Assembly: GCA_943788055.1 (NCBI GenBank)
Contig: CALSOU010000002.1
Coordinates: 124,001-188,000 of the forward strand
Source of the DNA: an uncultured Saprospiraceae bacterium
Lineage (GTDB): Bacteria > Bacteroidota > Bacteroidia > Chitinophagales > Saprospiraceae
Length of the DNA stretch: 64,000 bases
Reading direction: 5' to 3'
In this document: positions 1 through 10,666 of the stretch, one piece after another
How the letters are laid out: each line of letters opens with the position of its first letter
Numbering within the stretch: the stretch's first letter is position 1
Made by a program: the position numbers and the translations under genes
The notes under the pieces: generated by a model
What the model was told of the DNA's origin: nothing
The model's database searches: none
The model's input: the letters and a program-made list of their open reading frames with translations, nothing else

Positions 1-752
1 TTATCCCTGTGTGTGCGACATTTTTCGCCTTTAGTGATTACATGAAACCAGTTTTACGTGTCGCCGCATTAATGGAACAGCCAGTTAAATTCATGTGGAC
101 ACACGATGCTTTCAGAGTGGGTGAAGATGGACCAACGCACCAGCCTATCGAGCAAGAAGCTCAGTTACGTTTACTAGAAAAACTTAATAATCATTCAGGC
201 AAATCCTCCATGATTGCTTTAAGACCAGCTGATTCGTCAGAGACAGTTGCTGCATGGAAATCGATGATGGAGACAAATGATCGTCCTACAGGTCTAATTC
301 TTTCAAGACAAGGTATCGCAGATTTACCTTCTTACACTTCCGAAAGCCGTCTAGAGGTTTCAATGAAATTGAATAAGGGTGGATATATATTGAAAGATGT
401 AGAAGATCCTGAAGTAATTTTATTGGCTAACGGTTCAGAGGTGAGTACCCTACACAGTGCGATAGAAGAATTATCGAAAAAGTATCGAACTCGAATTGTG
501 AGTGTTCCTTCTGAAGGTTTATTCCGCGAACAATCCGCTGATTATCAAGCAAAAGTATTACCAGCAGGTGTACCAATTTTTGGAATGACAGCTGGACTTC
601 CAGTAACGCTTGAAAGCTTGGTTAGAGGCAACGGTACTGTTTATGGTATGACACATTTCGGTTATTCAGCACCATATACCGTGCTTGACGAGAAGTTTGG
701 ATATACAGCAGAAAATGTTATTGCTCAGGTAGACGCTTTGATGAGTAAGTAG
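1..752 (+). CDS. tkt: Transketolase C-terminal part (5' truncated by window edge)
   Basis: Open frame from the left edge; FSDYMKPVLRVAALMEQPVKFMWTHDAFRVGEDGPTHQPIEQ and the C-terminal transketolase domain are recognisable. Confidence 0.93.
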   Translation, partial: IPVCATFFAFSDYMKPVLRVAALMEQPVKFMWTHDAFRVGEDGPTHQPIEQEAQLRLLEKLNNHSGKSSMIALRPADSSETVAAWKSMMETNDRPTGLILSRQGIADLPSYTSESRLEVSMKLNKGGYILKDVEDPEVILLANGSEVSTLHSAIEELSKKYRTRIVSVPSEGLFREQSADYQAKVLPAGVPIFGMTAGLPVTLESLVRGNGTVYGMTHFGYSAPYTVLDEKFGYTAENVIAQVDALMSK

Positions 753-908
753 ATTCATTCTTGCTTGAAATGCGGTCAGATTCTTGGAGAAATTCAAGCA
801 TGCAGCCTGTGATATTCGGAAGTAGAATTTTGAAAAATAGTGGTTTAAAGTTGCAAACTTCAAACTGCTGTATACAAGGGTTCAACATATTTTCTATACA
901 TTTATCGG

Positions 909-2051
909 ATGAAGATCAATTCAAAGTTACCTGACGTAGGAACGAATATTTTCTCCGAAATGTCGGGCTTAGCAAGACAATATGAAGCTATCAATCTAGC
1001 TCAGGGATTTCCGAATTTTAATCCACCGCAAGGGCTCATCGATTATGTTCAGAAAGCGCTTTCAGGAAACTTTCATCAGTACGCACCCATGAACGGCACA
1101 CTAGAGCTGAGGAATGCGATTAGTATCATGATTCAAAATACCAATGAAGTTGACGCAGATCTGCAAAACCAAATATGTGTAACATCTGGTGCTTCACAAG
1201 CCTTATCGACTGCAATCCAGGCATTTGTGCATCCTGGTGATGAAGTAATCTGTATTGAACCTTGCTATGATTTGTATCGTCCGAGTATCGAACTGAATCA
1301 GGGTATTTACAAAGCTGTAGTAACTGAAGGCCCTGATTTCGATATGGACTGGGAGAAACTGAAAGATACAATTACAGACAAAACACGTATGATTATCGTC
1401 AATACACCTAGTAATCCAACTGGTAAAGTTTGGACAGAAGCTGAATGGGATAAGCTTAATCATATTACAAAAAATAATAATATAATAATACTAAGTGATG
1501 AAGTTTATCAGCATCTAGTATTTGACGACAAAAGACATGTAAGCGTACTCGAACATTCTGAACTGAAGCAAAGAGCTATAGCTACTTTCTCTTTCGGTAA
1601 AACTTTTCACTGCACAGGATGGAAAATTGGTTATTGCATAGCACCGACAAATCTTATGAGTGAATTCAAAAAAGCACATCAATTCAATGTGTTTAGCGTA
1701 CCACATTTTCTTCAAATTGGCATTGCAAATTACCTTTCAGACCCAGATACTTATCAAGGACTTGGTAAATTTTATCAAGAGAAGCGAGACCTTTTTGAGC
1801 AGCTAATGGCAGATACTAAGTTTACCGCCTTGCCCTCTCAAGGAAGCTTCTTCCAATTATATGATCATCATGAACTTGATCAAAGCCATGACAAAGATCT
1901 AGCTATACAATTGACAAAGGAGCAAGGTGTCACAACCATACCCATTTCATCTTTTTACAGCCAACCACCAAAAAAACAGTATCTCCGATTTTGTTTTGCT
2001 AAAACCGAAGATGTCTTAGAGAAAGCTGCAGATTTACTTCGTGATTTTTAG
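909..2051 (+). CDS. PLP-dependent aminotransferase class I/II (methionine aminotransferase YbdL/kynurenine aminotransferase-like)
   Basis: NLAQGFPNFNPP, NTPSNPTGKVW and SFGKTFHCTGWKIGY motifs. Confidence 0.9.
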   Translation: MKINSKLPDVGTNIFSEMSGLARQYEAINLAQGFPNFNPPQGLIDYVQKALSGNFHQYAPMNGTLELRNAISIMIQNTNEVDADLQNQICVTSGASQALSTAIQAFVHPGDEVICIEPCYDLYRPSIELNQGIYKAVVTEGPDFDMDWEKLKDTITDKTRMIIVNTPSNPTGKVWTEAEWDKLNHITKNNNIIILSDEVYQHLVFDDKRHVSVLEHSELKQRAIATFSFGKTFHCTGWKIGYCIAPTNLMSEFKKAHQFNVFSVPHFLQIGIANYLSDPDTYQGLGKFYQEKRDLFEQLMADTKFTALPSQGSFFQLYDHHELDQSHDKDLAIQLTKEQGVTTIPISSFYSQPPKKQYLRFCFAKTEDVLEKAADLLRDF

Positions 2052-2155
2052 TTCGTAGAATGCCTGGCCTAAACACATCTAACTAATAATGAACTTATCT
2101 TCTTTATTTTACTTTCATAACATAAGATTTCACTCTTATCAATAATTCAAATTTC

Positions 2156-2527
2156 ATGCACTATATCATTTCTTTATTTTTAGTCTTTTCTTCTAGTTTT
2201 CTAGCCTTCAACTCCGAACAGGGTGATCCCATGTTCACAGCTGAGCAGTTGACAAAATATAAGGCCTTGATCGAGCAATTCTCAGAAGAGGATATCGCTG
2301 CTGTCGACGCTGCACTGATATACAAACAAAACTGTTCTTCATGCCATGGACGCAAAGGAGGTTTGGGATTAGCGGGCGCCACAAATCTTAAAACCTCTGC
2401 CTTATCGCTTGAAGAACGAGTAGCTACCGTGTATTTTGGAAAGAATAAAATGCAGTCATACAAGGAAGCTCTTAAGAAAGACGAATTGGTAGCAGTTTCA
2501 ATATATTTAGAAACATTGCGCAAGTAG
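2156..2527 (+). CDS. Small secreted c-type cytochrome
   Basis: N-terminal signal peptide; CSSCHG haem-binding motif; cytochrome c-like C-terminus (MQSYKEALKKDELVAVSIYLETLRK). Confidence 0.8.
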   Translation: MHYIISLFLVFSSSFLAFNSEQGDPMFTAEQLTKYKALIEQFSEEDIAAVDAALIYKQNCSSCHGRKGGLGLAGATNLKTSALSLEERVATVYFGKNKMQSYKEALKKDELVAVSIYLETLRK

Positions 2528-2533
2528 TTTGTA

Positions 2534-2966
2534 ATGGCAAAAGGCATGAAGCAGCATCTAGCTCATATTGCTCTAGTCGTTCGAGACTACGATGAAGCCA
2601 TTGAATTTTACACAAAAAAAACTGAACTTCAAGCTCGTCGAAGACACCGAACTCTCTGAGGAAAAAAGGTGGGTTATAGTCGCACCTCTTGGTGCAAAGG
2701 AATGTATGTTATTACTAGCAAAAGCCGGAAACGAAGAATAAGCATCCCGAATTGGAAATCAGGCTGGTGGTCGAGTTTTTCTTTTTCTCTTTACAGATGA
2801 TATAGAACGAGATTATCAGAAGATGAAAAATGAAGGAATCCGTTTTGTAAGATCACTTATTCAAGAAACCCATGGAAAAGTGTCCGTTTTCGCGGATTTA
2901 TATGGAAATCTGTGGGATCTGATTGAGCCGTCGGATAGGAATAAAGGCATACTCCACAGTAGCTGA
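2534..2966 (+). pseudogene. VOC/glyoxalase-family protein, disrupted by a frameshift and an in-frame stop
   Basis: MAKGMKQHLAHIALVVRDYDEAIEFYTKK, then a frame change at an A8 run (2615-2622) to LNFKLVEDTELSEEKRWVIVAPLGAKECMLLLAKAGNEE*ASRIGNQAGGRVFLFLFTDDIERDY...VFADLYGNLWDLIEP. Confidence 0.85.
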
Positions 2967-3008
2967 TCATAAGTTCTTCAATTAACAGCAAAGCAAACTA
3001 TAGCGACT

Positions 3009-4451
3009 TTACTTCATCGTCTTATCCAGAAAATTCCGGATTAAGTCTTCTGTTTCTCCGGTGCCTTTGAGATCACCTATCAGACCATACATTGCAGCTG
3101 AGCGCTTATTGTCTACATCTATATTTTCAAGGACTTTATCTTGCAACCTTTTGTACATTTTCTCGGGAAGAAGCTTCTTCAACCCACGCTTGGCCGTTAG
3201 TTGAGCTTGTTTTTTAAGGGATGCTACATTCCAACGTTTGACTTTTTGAATGCAAGTCCTAAGATCCTTTTCAAATTCTTCAAACACCTTTGCATGAACA
3301 GGGGAAATCGACATATGGAGCGCTGGCGGATTCTGCTGTCTATCCATCAACCATCCTTGCATATGCATTTCATCGGCTAAATCATAAATATCAAACTGAT
3401 CACTTCCAAAAGAATAAATACACATATCAGGTTGTCCAAAAACTTGAAGGCCTTCGATGGAGTTAATCAAGCTTCGGAATTTCCTACTTGTCTCCATGCT
3501 GCGATTCACCAATTTCTCATAGCCTGAACGACCCAATAGATGAAGAACAGTCCACGCGACAGCAATCGCGCCTCCTGGTTTGGTGCCTAGTATCGCAGGC
3601 GAGCCATACATGCCTCCTGGCCAATCGGTATAAACATAAAACTGTGTCTTTCGGAGATCGGGATTATTGTATAGAATAACGGATGCGCCTTTGGATGCAA
3701 ATCCGTACTTGTGGATATCAGCGCTGAGAGATGTAACTCCGGGCACCGAAAGGTTCCACTGCTTTTCAAAATTTTGTATAAAAGGCAAGACAAAGCCACC
3801 GACACATGCATCCACATGGAAAAGCAAATTATGCTTGATAGCTAATTGCCCGATTTCGGTAATTGGATCTACAACTCCCTGAGGATAAGAAGGAGCAGAA
3901 CCAACGATTAAAATGGTGTTTTCTGTAATAGCACATTCTAATGCTTCGAGGTTAGCTGTATAATCATCATTAATGGCCGTTATTTTGGGCTCGAGCCCAA
4001 AATAGTCGCAAGCTTTATTAAAAGCGGGATGCGCTGATAAAGAAAATATAACTTGAGGTTTCTCAATATGGGGTTTATGAATCTTTGCGTATTCTTTAGC
4101 GGACTTTAAAGCCATAAGAATACTTTCTGTTCCACCACTTGTCATACTTCCTACGGAATCTTCTCCTCCTTCAAAAAGTCCTAAACAACGATCAACCACC
4201 TCTATTTCCATGGATCTAAGTGATGGAAAAGCTGAAGGATTCAAAGCATTTTCTGAAAAGAAGAGCGTATATGCCTTTTTCAAGGTTTGCGTAATCATAC
4301 CATCTGCAAAATAGACATAAGAAAATGCCTTGCCAGATTGCCACTGAAGATCATCCTTCTTGCGATCTTCCAACTGCTTCAATAAGTTCTCAGCTGCTTC
4401 TCCTACTGCTGGAAATTCACGATTATTCATATTATGCAAGCCATTTTTCAA
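3009..4451 (-). CDS. PLP-dependent group II decarboxylase / sphingosine-1-phosphate lyase-like protein
   Basis: GSAPSYPQGVVDPI...HVDACVGGFVLPF...SLSADIHKYGFASKGASVILY PLP-lysine motif; start may be a few codons inside the ORF. Confidence 0.85.
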   Translation of the reverse strand: MKNGLHNMNNREFPAVGEAAENLLKQLEDRKKDDLQWQSGKAFSYVYFADGMITQTLKKAYTLFFSENALNPSAFPSLRSMEIEVVDRCLGLFEGGEDSVGSMTSGGTESILMALKSAKEYAKIHKPHIEKPQVIFSLSAHPAFNKACDYFGLEPKITAINDDYTANLEALECAITENTILIVGSAPSYPQGVVDPITEIGQLAIKHNLLFHVDACVGGFVLPFIQNFEKQWNLSVPGVTSLSADIHKYGFASKGASVILYNNPDLRKTQFYVYTDWPGGMYGSPAILGTKPGGAIAVAWTVLHLLGRSGYEKLVNRSMETSRKFRSLINSIEGLQVFGQPDMCIYSFGSDQFDIYDLADEMHMQGWLMDRQQNPPALHMSISPVHAKVFEEFEKDLRTCIQKVKRWNVASLKKQAQLTAKRGLKKLLPEKMYKRLQDKVLENIDVDNKRSAAMYGLIGDLKGTGETEDLIRNFLDKTMK

Positions 4452-5562
4452 GTAAATAATGCATGGAAATACCTAAATAATTGCCAATTGCGTAGCCAAC
4501 AAGACCCGTCGCGATTCCAGCAAAGACAACATCCCGATTTTTTAGCACACTAGCAATTTGACCAATAAAAGCTGGACCATATAAGGCTGCGGTTGAGGTA
4601 ATCAATGTAGTATCTCTATCGATTCTAAAGATTAGCGATAAAATCAAATGAAAGCCGATCGATAACAACCAACTAATCGCTGTGAAAGCAAGTAGCACCC
4701 CACCCTGTTCTACAATATTTCCAAAATCTGATCGCATACCCACTGCAACGCAAAACATCAACAAGAGGTAATCTCCCACCTCAAATGCACCTCGGAAGGC
4801 CCTTATTTTCGTAGAAAAGGAAGCAATAACACTCAGCGTGGTAAGGCTCAGAATTATAAAAGTAGTATTGGTCAGTCCACCATATAAAGCAGTTGCCAAT
4901 CCTAAGGTAACTCCAAGAATAACGATCGCTAGCATTGTAGCCTGCACCATAGACTTCCAATCCTTCTTAATTTCGACCGGATCATCGTCTATTTCAGATG
5001 TATTTCCATCGGACTCATATGCTGGCAAAACCTTGCCAAAGAGCAGAGGCGCAAAGCTTGTCAGGAAAAGCAAGTAGATTCCTCCACAAACTATCTCCAC
5101 AGAGTTAATGAGTGCAAAACTATCCTCAGGCGCTCCGATTGCAATACCCACTGCTTGCATATTAGCTGTTCCACCTGTGTAAACGCCCGTTAACATCGCT
5201 GCGTAATCCCATATCAAGTCTATCTTGTCTCGGAATAGATAAGCCGCAATTATGCAAGATAGCGCCGCACTAATGATCGCAAATACGAAGGATAATACTG
5301 TGGATCTTGCATGTCGAAACCATCCCAAAATATCGGCAGAAAATAGTAGTAAAGGTATTGCCAACATGATGCTCAGCTCAGAAAAATACTTACTAATTAA
5401 TGGATTGAGCGGCAAAAGACCGAAAGTCACAGAAGCAATTCCAACGGCGTAAGCCATCACAACAGGACTAAGCACCTTACCTATCTTACGATCTTTCAGT
5501 GCCCACATCAGGATTGCAGGCCCTATGCAAATAAGTAAGATCTGTGGAATAAATTCTAGCAT
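4432..5562 (-). CDS. DUF819 family membrane protein (YjcL-like)
   Basis: Multi-TM protein, MLEFIPQILLICIGPAILMWALKDRKIGKVLSPVVMAYAVGI; GGTANMQAVG; overlaps the downstream gene by 20 bp. Confidence 0.8.
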   Translation of the reverse strand: MLEFIPQILLICIGPAILMWALKDRKIGKVLSPVVMAYAVGIASVTFGLLPLNPLISKYFSELSIMLAIPLLLFSADILGWFRHARSTVLSFVFAIISAALSCIIAAYLFRDKIDLIWDYAAMLTGVYTGGTANMQAVGIAIGAPEDSFALINSVEIVCGGIYLLFLTSFAPLLFGKVLPAYESDGNTSEIDDDPVEIKKDWKSMVQATMLAIVILGVTLGLATALYGGLTNTTFIILSLTTLSVIASFSTKIRAFRGAFEVGDYLLLMFCVAVGMRSDFGNIVEQGGVLLAFTAISWLLSIGFHLILSLIFRIDRDTTLITSTAALYGPAFIGQIASVLKNRDVVFAGIATGLVGYAIGNYLGISMHYLLEKWLA

Positions 5563-5728
5563 AATTTATGACTACTAATCTCGCGACTCGAAAACGATTT
5601 AAGCTCTGATAATAGATAGCTTAGAGATCTATTCTGTTGATACATACATCAGAAAACATGAGTCAACTGTAACTATCGAATCATAAATATACATGCTTTT
5701 TTAACAAATGGTAATGGGGACAATTTAC

Positions 5729-6421
5729 CTAACCATAAAGCTTGTGCATCTTGTTGATCAATTCAATGCGAGACTTAATTTCCTGTCTTGCAAAAATCTG
5801 CTTCAAGTGGTAATTCACTGTGTTCATTGAAAGAAAAGTGGCCTCAGCAATTTCAGCATTGCTTTTTCTTTGGCAGATTAACTCAATGATTTCAAATTCA
5901 CATTCTGAAATATTTGCAACAGGGTATGCTTCTTGTAGATTTTGATATTTGAGCGCCCCCTGCACTTTTGAGATTATTGATGGCCTGAATTATTGTATTT
6001 AATAATTGCTCTTTAGTCAAAGGCTTAGTGATATAACCGGCGGGATTGGTGCTAGAAGCTTTCGTAAGTGTCTTTGGATCAGAATAAGACGTAAGAAAAA
6101 TGAAATCAGCTTTACAATTAAGGTTGATGTAGTCGGCTATTTCAATTCCGTCAATATCATCCTCAAGATTAATATCGAGCAATCCTAAGTCTACTGGATT
6201 ATTCTTGAGATAATCAATGGCTAGTCCAGCTCTATAAGCAACAAAAACAGGGGGGGGGCGATATCTTCACAAAAGTCGGCGATATCTTCTGCTATCAATG
6301 CTTCATCATCATCAATCAGCAATTTTATAGATTCCAGAGTAACTATGTCCAGAGGTTTTTTGGATAATATACTCGCTGATGAGTAATTCTGAGTAAGACC
6401 CTGTATTTCCAACCAACACAC
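5729..6421 (-). pseudogene. REC-LuxR type response regulator split by two frameshifts
   Basis: Three consecutive ORFs in different frames make one protein: ESIKLLIDDDEALIAEDIADFCEDI | VAYRAGLAIDYLKNNPVDLGLLDINLEDDIDGIEIADYI...TKPLTKEQLLNTI | ISECEFEIIELICQRKSNAEIAEATFLSMNTVNYHLKQIF; breaks at a 9-nt C/G tract (6250-6258) and a C5 tract (5956-5960). Confidence 0.8.
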
Positions 6422-6667
6422 TGCTTATGCGAGTTTTTGGACTCGCAAGCAAGTGTTAGTCTTCTTTTGTAGACAGTAACGTCAATTCAAGATTGAAAAT
6501 ACGCTTTTTTCATCCAAATAAATAAAATTCAAATGTCTACGATTGGTTTGTTGAATAAAATACATCTTTTTTGGGGTAATAGAGTTTTAATTGATCTTTA
6601 CAAAGGTCTATCAATGAAAACTTAATCTGACTACCCTTTTGGGTAGTTCGTAGCTAAAATTTCAAAA

Positions 6668-7360
6668 ATGCGTGTCGATCTCATACAAAAATATAAAGAT
6701 CAATTTTCTTCCTATTTGCAAGCATTAGTTTTAAAAAACGAACTTTACGAACCAGGATACAAATGGGATATTATTGAAAAGTGGCAAGAGCATTTCAATG
6801 TCGATGCAGCTAAATTGGATCAAGCTTTTGCAAATAGTCTTGAAAGTCCATATTCTGGCAGGCTTTGGGGTGGTGAGAAACATTCCGCCAAAAGTGGAAT
6901 GCTTATGTTGTTGAGGGAGAATCCCATTCTTATGCGTATTGCATTTTCAGATCTTTTTGATGAGACCAAAGACATTTCTATGAGGATGAATCGTTTTATT
7001 TTTCACTGCGATGAAGCACTCTTAGATCTATCTGCGAGAGATAAACGTATCAATACCCATTATCAAAATCACTACACAGCGAGTCTTTATTTAAGCTTCG
7101 AGTATCCTGACAAATACGGTCTTTCTGAGTACGAGAGTTTCTACAAGTTTATGGGATTAATTGGATCGAGGAATATTCCTCTCGAACAAGATAAGGAAAG
7201 GTTTTACAAATCTTTGAATGCACTTTATATTGTCATATCCAAGGATCAAGAGTTTATTAATGGGTTCCAATTCCTACTAAAAGACAGAGAATATGTGGGT
7301 AAATCTCTTTTTATGATCAATGACTTAATCAAATATAGCTTAGGAGAAGCATTTAGTTAG
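6668..7360 (+). CDS. Hypothetical protein
   Basis: 230-codon ORF, typical codon composition, no recognised domain. Confidence 0.7.
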   Translation: MRVDLIQKYKDQFSSYLQALVLKNELYEPGYKWDIIEKWQEHFNVDAAKLDQAFANSLESPYSGRLWGGEKHSAKSGMLMLLRENPILMRIAFSDLFDETKDISMRMNRFIFHCDEALLDLSARDKRINTHYQNHYTASLYLSFEYPDKYGLSEYESFYKFMGLIGSRNIPLEQDKERFYKSLNALYIVISKDQEFINGFQFLLKDREYVGKSLFMINDLIKYSLGEAFS

Positions 7361-7423
7361 ATCATTTTCCTGAAATGCTATCTAAACTGGAAACCAATAA
7401 ACCGCGTAAGTCGTTTACAAAAT

Positions 7424-8017
7424 ATGAAATATTCGGATCAAGATTTTTGGACAAGTAGATACAAACAACAACTCACTGGATGGGATGTTGGTTATCCCAC
7501 TACACCAATAAGTGAATACGTTGATCAGATAGTCAACAAAGATCTGCGCATACTCATACCAGGAGCTGGAAATGCCTACGAGGCAGAGTACCTTTGGAAA
7601 AAAGGATTCAAACACACACATATCCTTGATATAGCTGCATTTCCGATCAAACAATTTATCGAGCGAAATCCCACGTTCCCAAAAGATCAAGCTATCCAAG
7701 GTGACTTCTTTAAACACAAAGGAGCTTATGATCTGATTATAGAACAGACCTTCTTTTGCTCCTTTCCTCCTTTTCCTGAAAGCAGAAAGGCTTACGCCAA
7801 AAAGATGTACGAGCTACTAAACAATTGTGGTATGCTTGTAGGAGTATGGTTCAACTTTCCGCTGACCGGAGATATGCAAAGACGTCCTTTTGGTGGATCT
7901 AAAGATGACTATCTATCCTACTTTGATCCTCACTTTAGCGAAACCTATATGGAAATGTGTTATAATTCAATTCTTCCAAGGCAAGGGTCTGAGCTTTTTG
8001 GTATTATGAAGAAGTAA
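7424..8017 (+). CDS. TPMT-like SAM-dependent methyltransferase
   Basis: FWTSRYKQQLTGWDVGYPTTPI; RILIPGAGNAYEAEYLWKKGF motif I. Confidence 0.88.
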   Translation: MKYSDQDFWTSRYKQQLTGWDVGYPTTPISEYVDQIVNKDLRILIPGAGNAYEAEYLWKKGFKHTHILDIAAFPIKQFIERNPTFPKDQAIQGDFFKHKGAYDLIIEQTFFCSFPPFPESRKAYAKKMYELLNNCGMLVGVWFNFPLTGDMQRRPFGGSKDDYLSYFDPHFSETYMEMCYNSILPRQGSELFGIMKK

Positions 8018-8103
8018 GTTATTTCAATTTATGATTGTGGTATTGATTATGAGCCTGCTTGTATCAGAAGCATGAGTCTCTCAATTGTTCGTACATTTAT
8101 CAG

Positions 8104-9090
8104 ATGAAATTACGCTGGGGTATTATAGGTTTAGGAAAAATTGCGGGACATTTTGCCCGCGACTTTATACATGCTTCCTCGGATCAGAATGAACTTGTCG
8201 CGGTCGCATCAAGAAGTTTAGATAAAGCTAGGGCTTTCGCCCAAAATCATCACATAACAGAGTACTACGGAACCTACGAAGACCTTCTTGGAGACCCCAA
8301 TGTGGACATCCTTTATATAGCTACACCGCATAATAGCCATAAAAAATATACGATTGAAGCACTAAATGCAGGTAAACATGTGCTTTGCGAAAAGCCTATG
8401 GCTGTTAACAAAGCAGAGCTTAAAGAAATGATTGATGTTACTAGAAAAAACAAGGTTTTCTTGATGGAAGCACTTTGGACAAGATGGAATCCTGTCATGC
8501 TTGAGGTGCTGCAACTTATAAGATCAGGTAAACTAGGATCAATAATCAAGGCTGAAGCGGATTTCGGCTTTAAAGCTCACTTCGATCCCGAATCAAGACT
8601 ATTTAACCCCCAACTTGCTGGAGGTGCACTTCTGGATATCGGGATATATCCATTATTCTTGTCTTATCTGCTTTTGGGGGAACCTAACTCAATTTCTACA
8701 AAAGCAGAATTCTCTACTACGGGAGTTGATGTTGAGACAAGTGTCGAACTTAACTATGCTCATAACGTAAAATTTCAAGCCACCTGTACACTTCTTGCTG
8801 AAACAGACACCGTTGCCAGGATTACGTGTGAAAAGGCTAAAATTGTAATTAAGGCAAGATGGCATGAGGCAGAAAGTTATCAGATTACGTATGCAGATGG
8901 AAAAATTGAAGAGCATAGCGTAGAATTGCAAAATCGTGGCTATTACCAAGAAGTAAAACACTGTTATGAAAGGGTTAATAGCGCTAACGCAGAGAGTGAC
9001 ATGTGGAGTCTAAGAAACTCACTCGCGTTGGTTGGGATTCTCGATCAGGTAAGAGCAAAAATTGGATTAGTTTACCCTTTCGAAAAATAA
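8104..9090 (+). CDS. Gfo/Idh/MocA family oxidoreductase
   Basis: MKLRWGIIGLGKIAGHFARDF Rossmann motif; HVLCEKPMAVNKAE; start moved inside the ORF to ATG 8104. Confidence 0.92.
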   Translation: MKLRWGIIGLGKIAGHFARDFIHASSDQNELVAVASRSLDKARAFAQNHHITEYYGTYEDLLGDPNVDILYIATPHNSHKKYTIEALNAGKHVLCEKPMAVNKAELKEMIDVTRKNKVFLMEALWTRWNPVMLEVLQLIRSGKLGSIIKAEADFGFKAHFDPESRLFNPQLAGGALLDIGIYPLFLSYLLLGEPNSISTKAEFSTTGVDVETSVELNYAHNVKFQATCTLLAETDTVARITCEKAKIVIKARWHEAESYQITYADGKIEEHSVELQNRGYYQEVKHCYERVNSANAESDMWSLRNSLALVGILDQVRAKIGLVYPFEK

Positions 9091-9102
9091 TACCCTTTCC
9101 TC

Positions 9103-9447
9103 TTACTTCTTTTTGGATGATTTTGCGCGATCATTAAAGGCTAAACACAATTCTTTCCAAAAAGACAAATCACTTTCTTCGTAGTAGCCTGCTTCTTCCA
9201 CCAAGCAATAACCTTTCATAGATTTCTTCTTCATGTTCATGGGTAAATACCCAGTTTTTCCAGCGATTTCTTGTTCAACTTCGGGATCAAATCGACACAT
9301 CAGTCGTTCTCTAGTAATATTGATGCACATCTTCTCATTGACCATGAACCCAAGTCCTCCAAACATTTTTTTTTCGTTGATTAAGATACTGGGAACTTCA
9401 GATAAATAATTCCTTACTTGAGCAGCCAATTCTCTACTATATGCCAT
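9103..9447 (-). CDS. TfoX N-terminal domain protein
   Basis: KKMFGGLGFMVNEKMCINITRERLMCRFDP; likely start MAYSRELA at 9447. Confidence 0.85.
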   Translation of the reverse strand: MAYSRELAAQVRNYLSEVPSILINEKKMFGGLGFMVNEKMCINITRERLMCRFDPEVEQEIAGKTGYLPMNMKKKSMKGYCLVEEAGYYEESDLSFWKELCLAFNDRAKSSKKK

Positions 9448-9457
9448 AGTTGAAAGA

Positions 9458-10063
9458 TTACATGAAACCCTCAACATAAGAAGAAAATCCGTCAAGAAGC
9501 ATTTGGACAGCCATAATTAGTAGCAACATCCCCATAAGTTTTTCCAATGCTATCAGCCCTCTACGTCGAAGAACTCGAAGCAACAAAGGCGAAGAAAGCA
9601 AAATTACAGATGAAATTGCCCATGCTATCAAAAGAGCGACAAAGAGACCTGAAATATGATCGGAATGATTTTTTGACATCACCAAAAGTGTCGCAAGAGC
9701 TGACGGTCCCGCTACCATTGGCATTGCGATCGGAACCACGAAGGGTTCACCGACAGAAGCAAAAATACCACCTCCACTTGCTGGTGGAAAAATCAGTTTC
9801 AATGCAATAATCAAAAAGATCAAACCGCCCGCAATAGCTACGGCAGTAGTGCCTAAATGGAATAAATTTAGAAAAGGACGACCTGCAAAAAGAAACAATA
9901 GCAGTATCGCGAGCCCAATAAGCATTTCGCGAATAATAATAGCTCTGTGCTTCTTGCGATCTACATCTTTCAGTATCGTTATCAACAAGGGGACATTACC
10001 GAACGGATCAAGGATAAATGTTAGTACAATCGCAGTAGATATGATGGAAAAAGTCTGCTCCAT
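9458..10063 (-). CDS. MarC family membrane protein
   Basis: ILDPFGNVPLLITILKDV; PIAMPMVAGPSALATLLVM. Confidence 0.9.
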   Translation of the reverse strand: MEQTFSIISTAIVLTFILDPFGNVPLLITILKDVDRKKHRAIIIREMLIGLAILLLFLFAGRPFLNLFHLGTTAVAIAGGLIFLIIALKLIFPPASGGGIFASVGEPFVVPIAMPMVAGPSALATLLVMSKNHSDHISGLFVALLIAWAISSVILLSSPLLLRVLRRRGLIALEKLMGMLLLIMAVQMLLDGFSSYVEGFM

Positions 10064-10643
10064 GCTTTTTGACGCAAAGCTAAGAATAATTACAGCTCAT
10101 TTCTTCTTTCTTAGCAGCGATGCAAGGTTCTTGGTCATTTACATGAATACTTTGTTGATGATTTATGGTATTCTCAAATGGTGATTTTTTATTCTTGACT
10201 TCAGCTTTCAATTTTTTGAACCTCAGATTCCAATTTCAAAACATGATGCCCATCCTCTTGCTCAATCAAAGAAGTCTCCCGTGACGAATAATCGTCGTAT
10301 CGTCTACGACCAATGTTCTGCGTCTTGCATAAGACTTAAGAACCTTGCCTCTGACATACGTTTCGCCCCACTTCCACATACCTGTTGCACTTTACCGAAT
10401 CATACTAGTGCCTTACTAATAGAAATCCTAAAAAGGACGCTTGTTCAATAGTTGAGGATAAATTAATCACTTTTATTGTGACCGACTATCGATGAAGTTA
10501 AATTACTTGTGCGGTTTATTCTTCTACTCCAAGCTCCTAAAACCTTGTGAAACTAAATTTCTTTCTTATGCCTCTGTAGAGTATATACTTCAAGGAATTC
10601 ACCGACGGATAGCAGATATAACGAAGATAAGCTCATAATTCTC

Positions 10644-10651
10644 TAGCTTTG
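10644..10651 (+). promoter_or_regulatory. Candidate Bacteroidota -7 promoter element TAGCTTTG upstream of the DEAD-box helicase
   Basis: Matches TAnnTTTG about 16 nt upstream of ATG 10667; no clear -33 box assigned. Confidence 0.35.
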
Positions 10652-10666
10652 TGTAAAATTTATTCC

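Noticed and set aside
2161-2547. 128-codon ORF antisense to the cytochrome c gene
   Set aside because: The plus-strand CSSCHG cytochrome with signal peptide is clearly the real gene.
9547-10184. Plus-strand ORFs antisense to marC
   Set aside because: The minus-strand MarC reading has strong family motifs; the plus frames do not.
10100-10640. Possible degraded gene between marC and the helicase
   Set aside because: Short protein-like stretches exist but I could not assemble a recognisable product in any frame.
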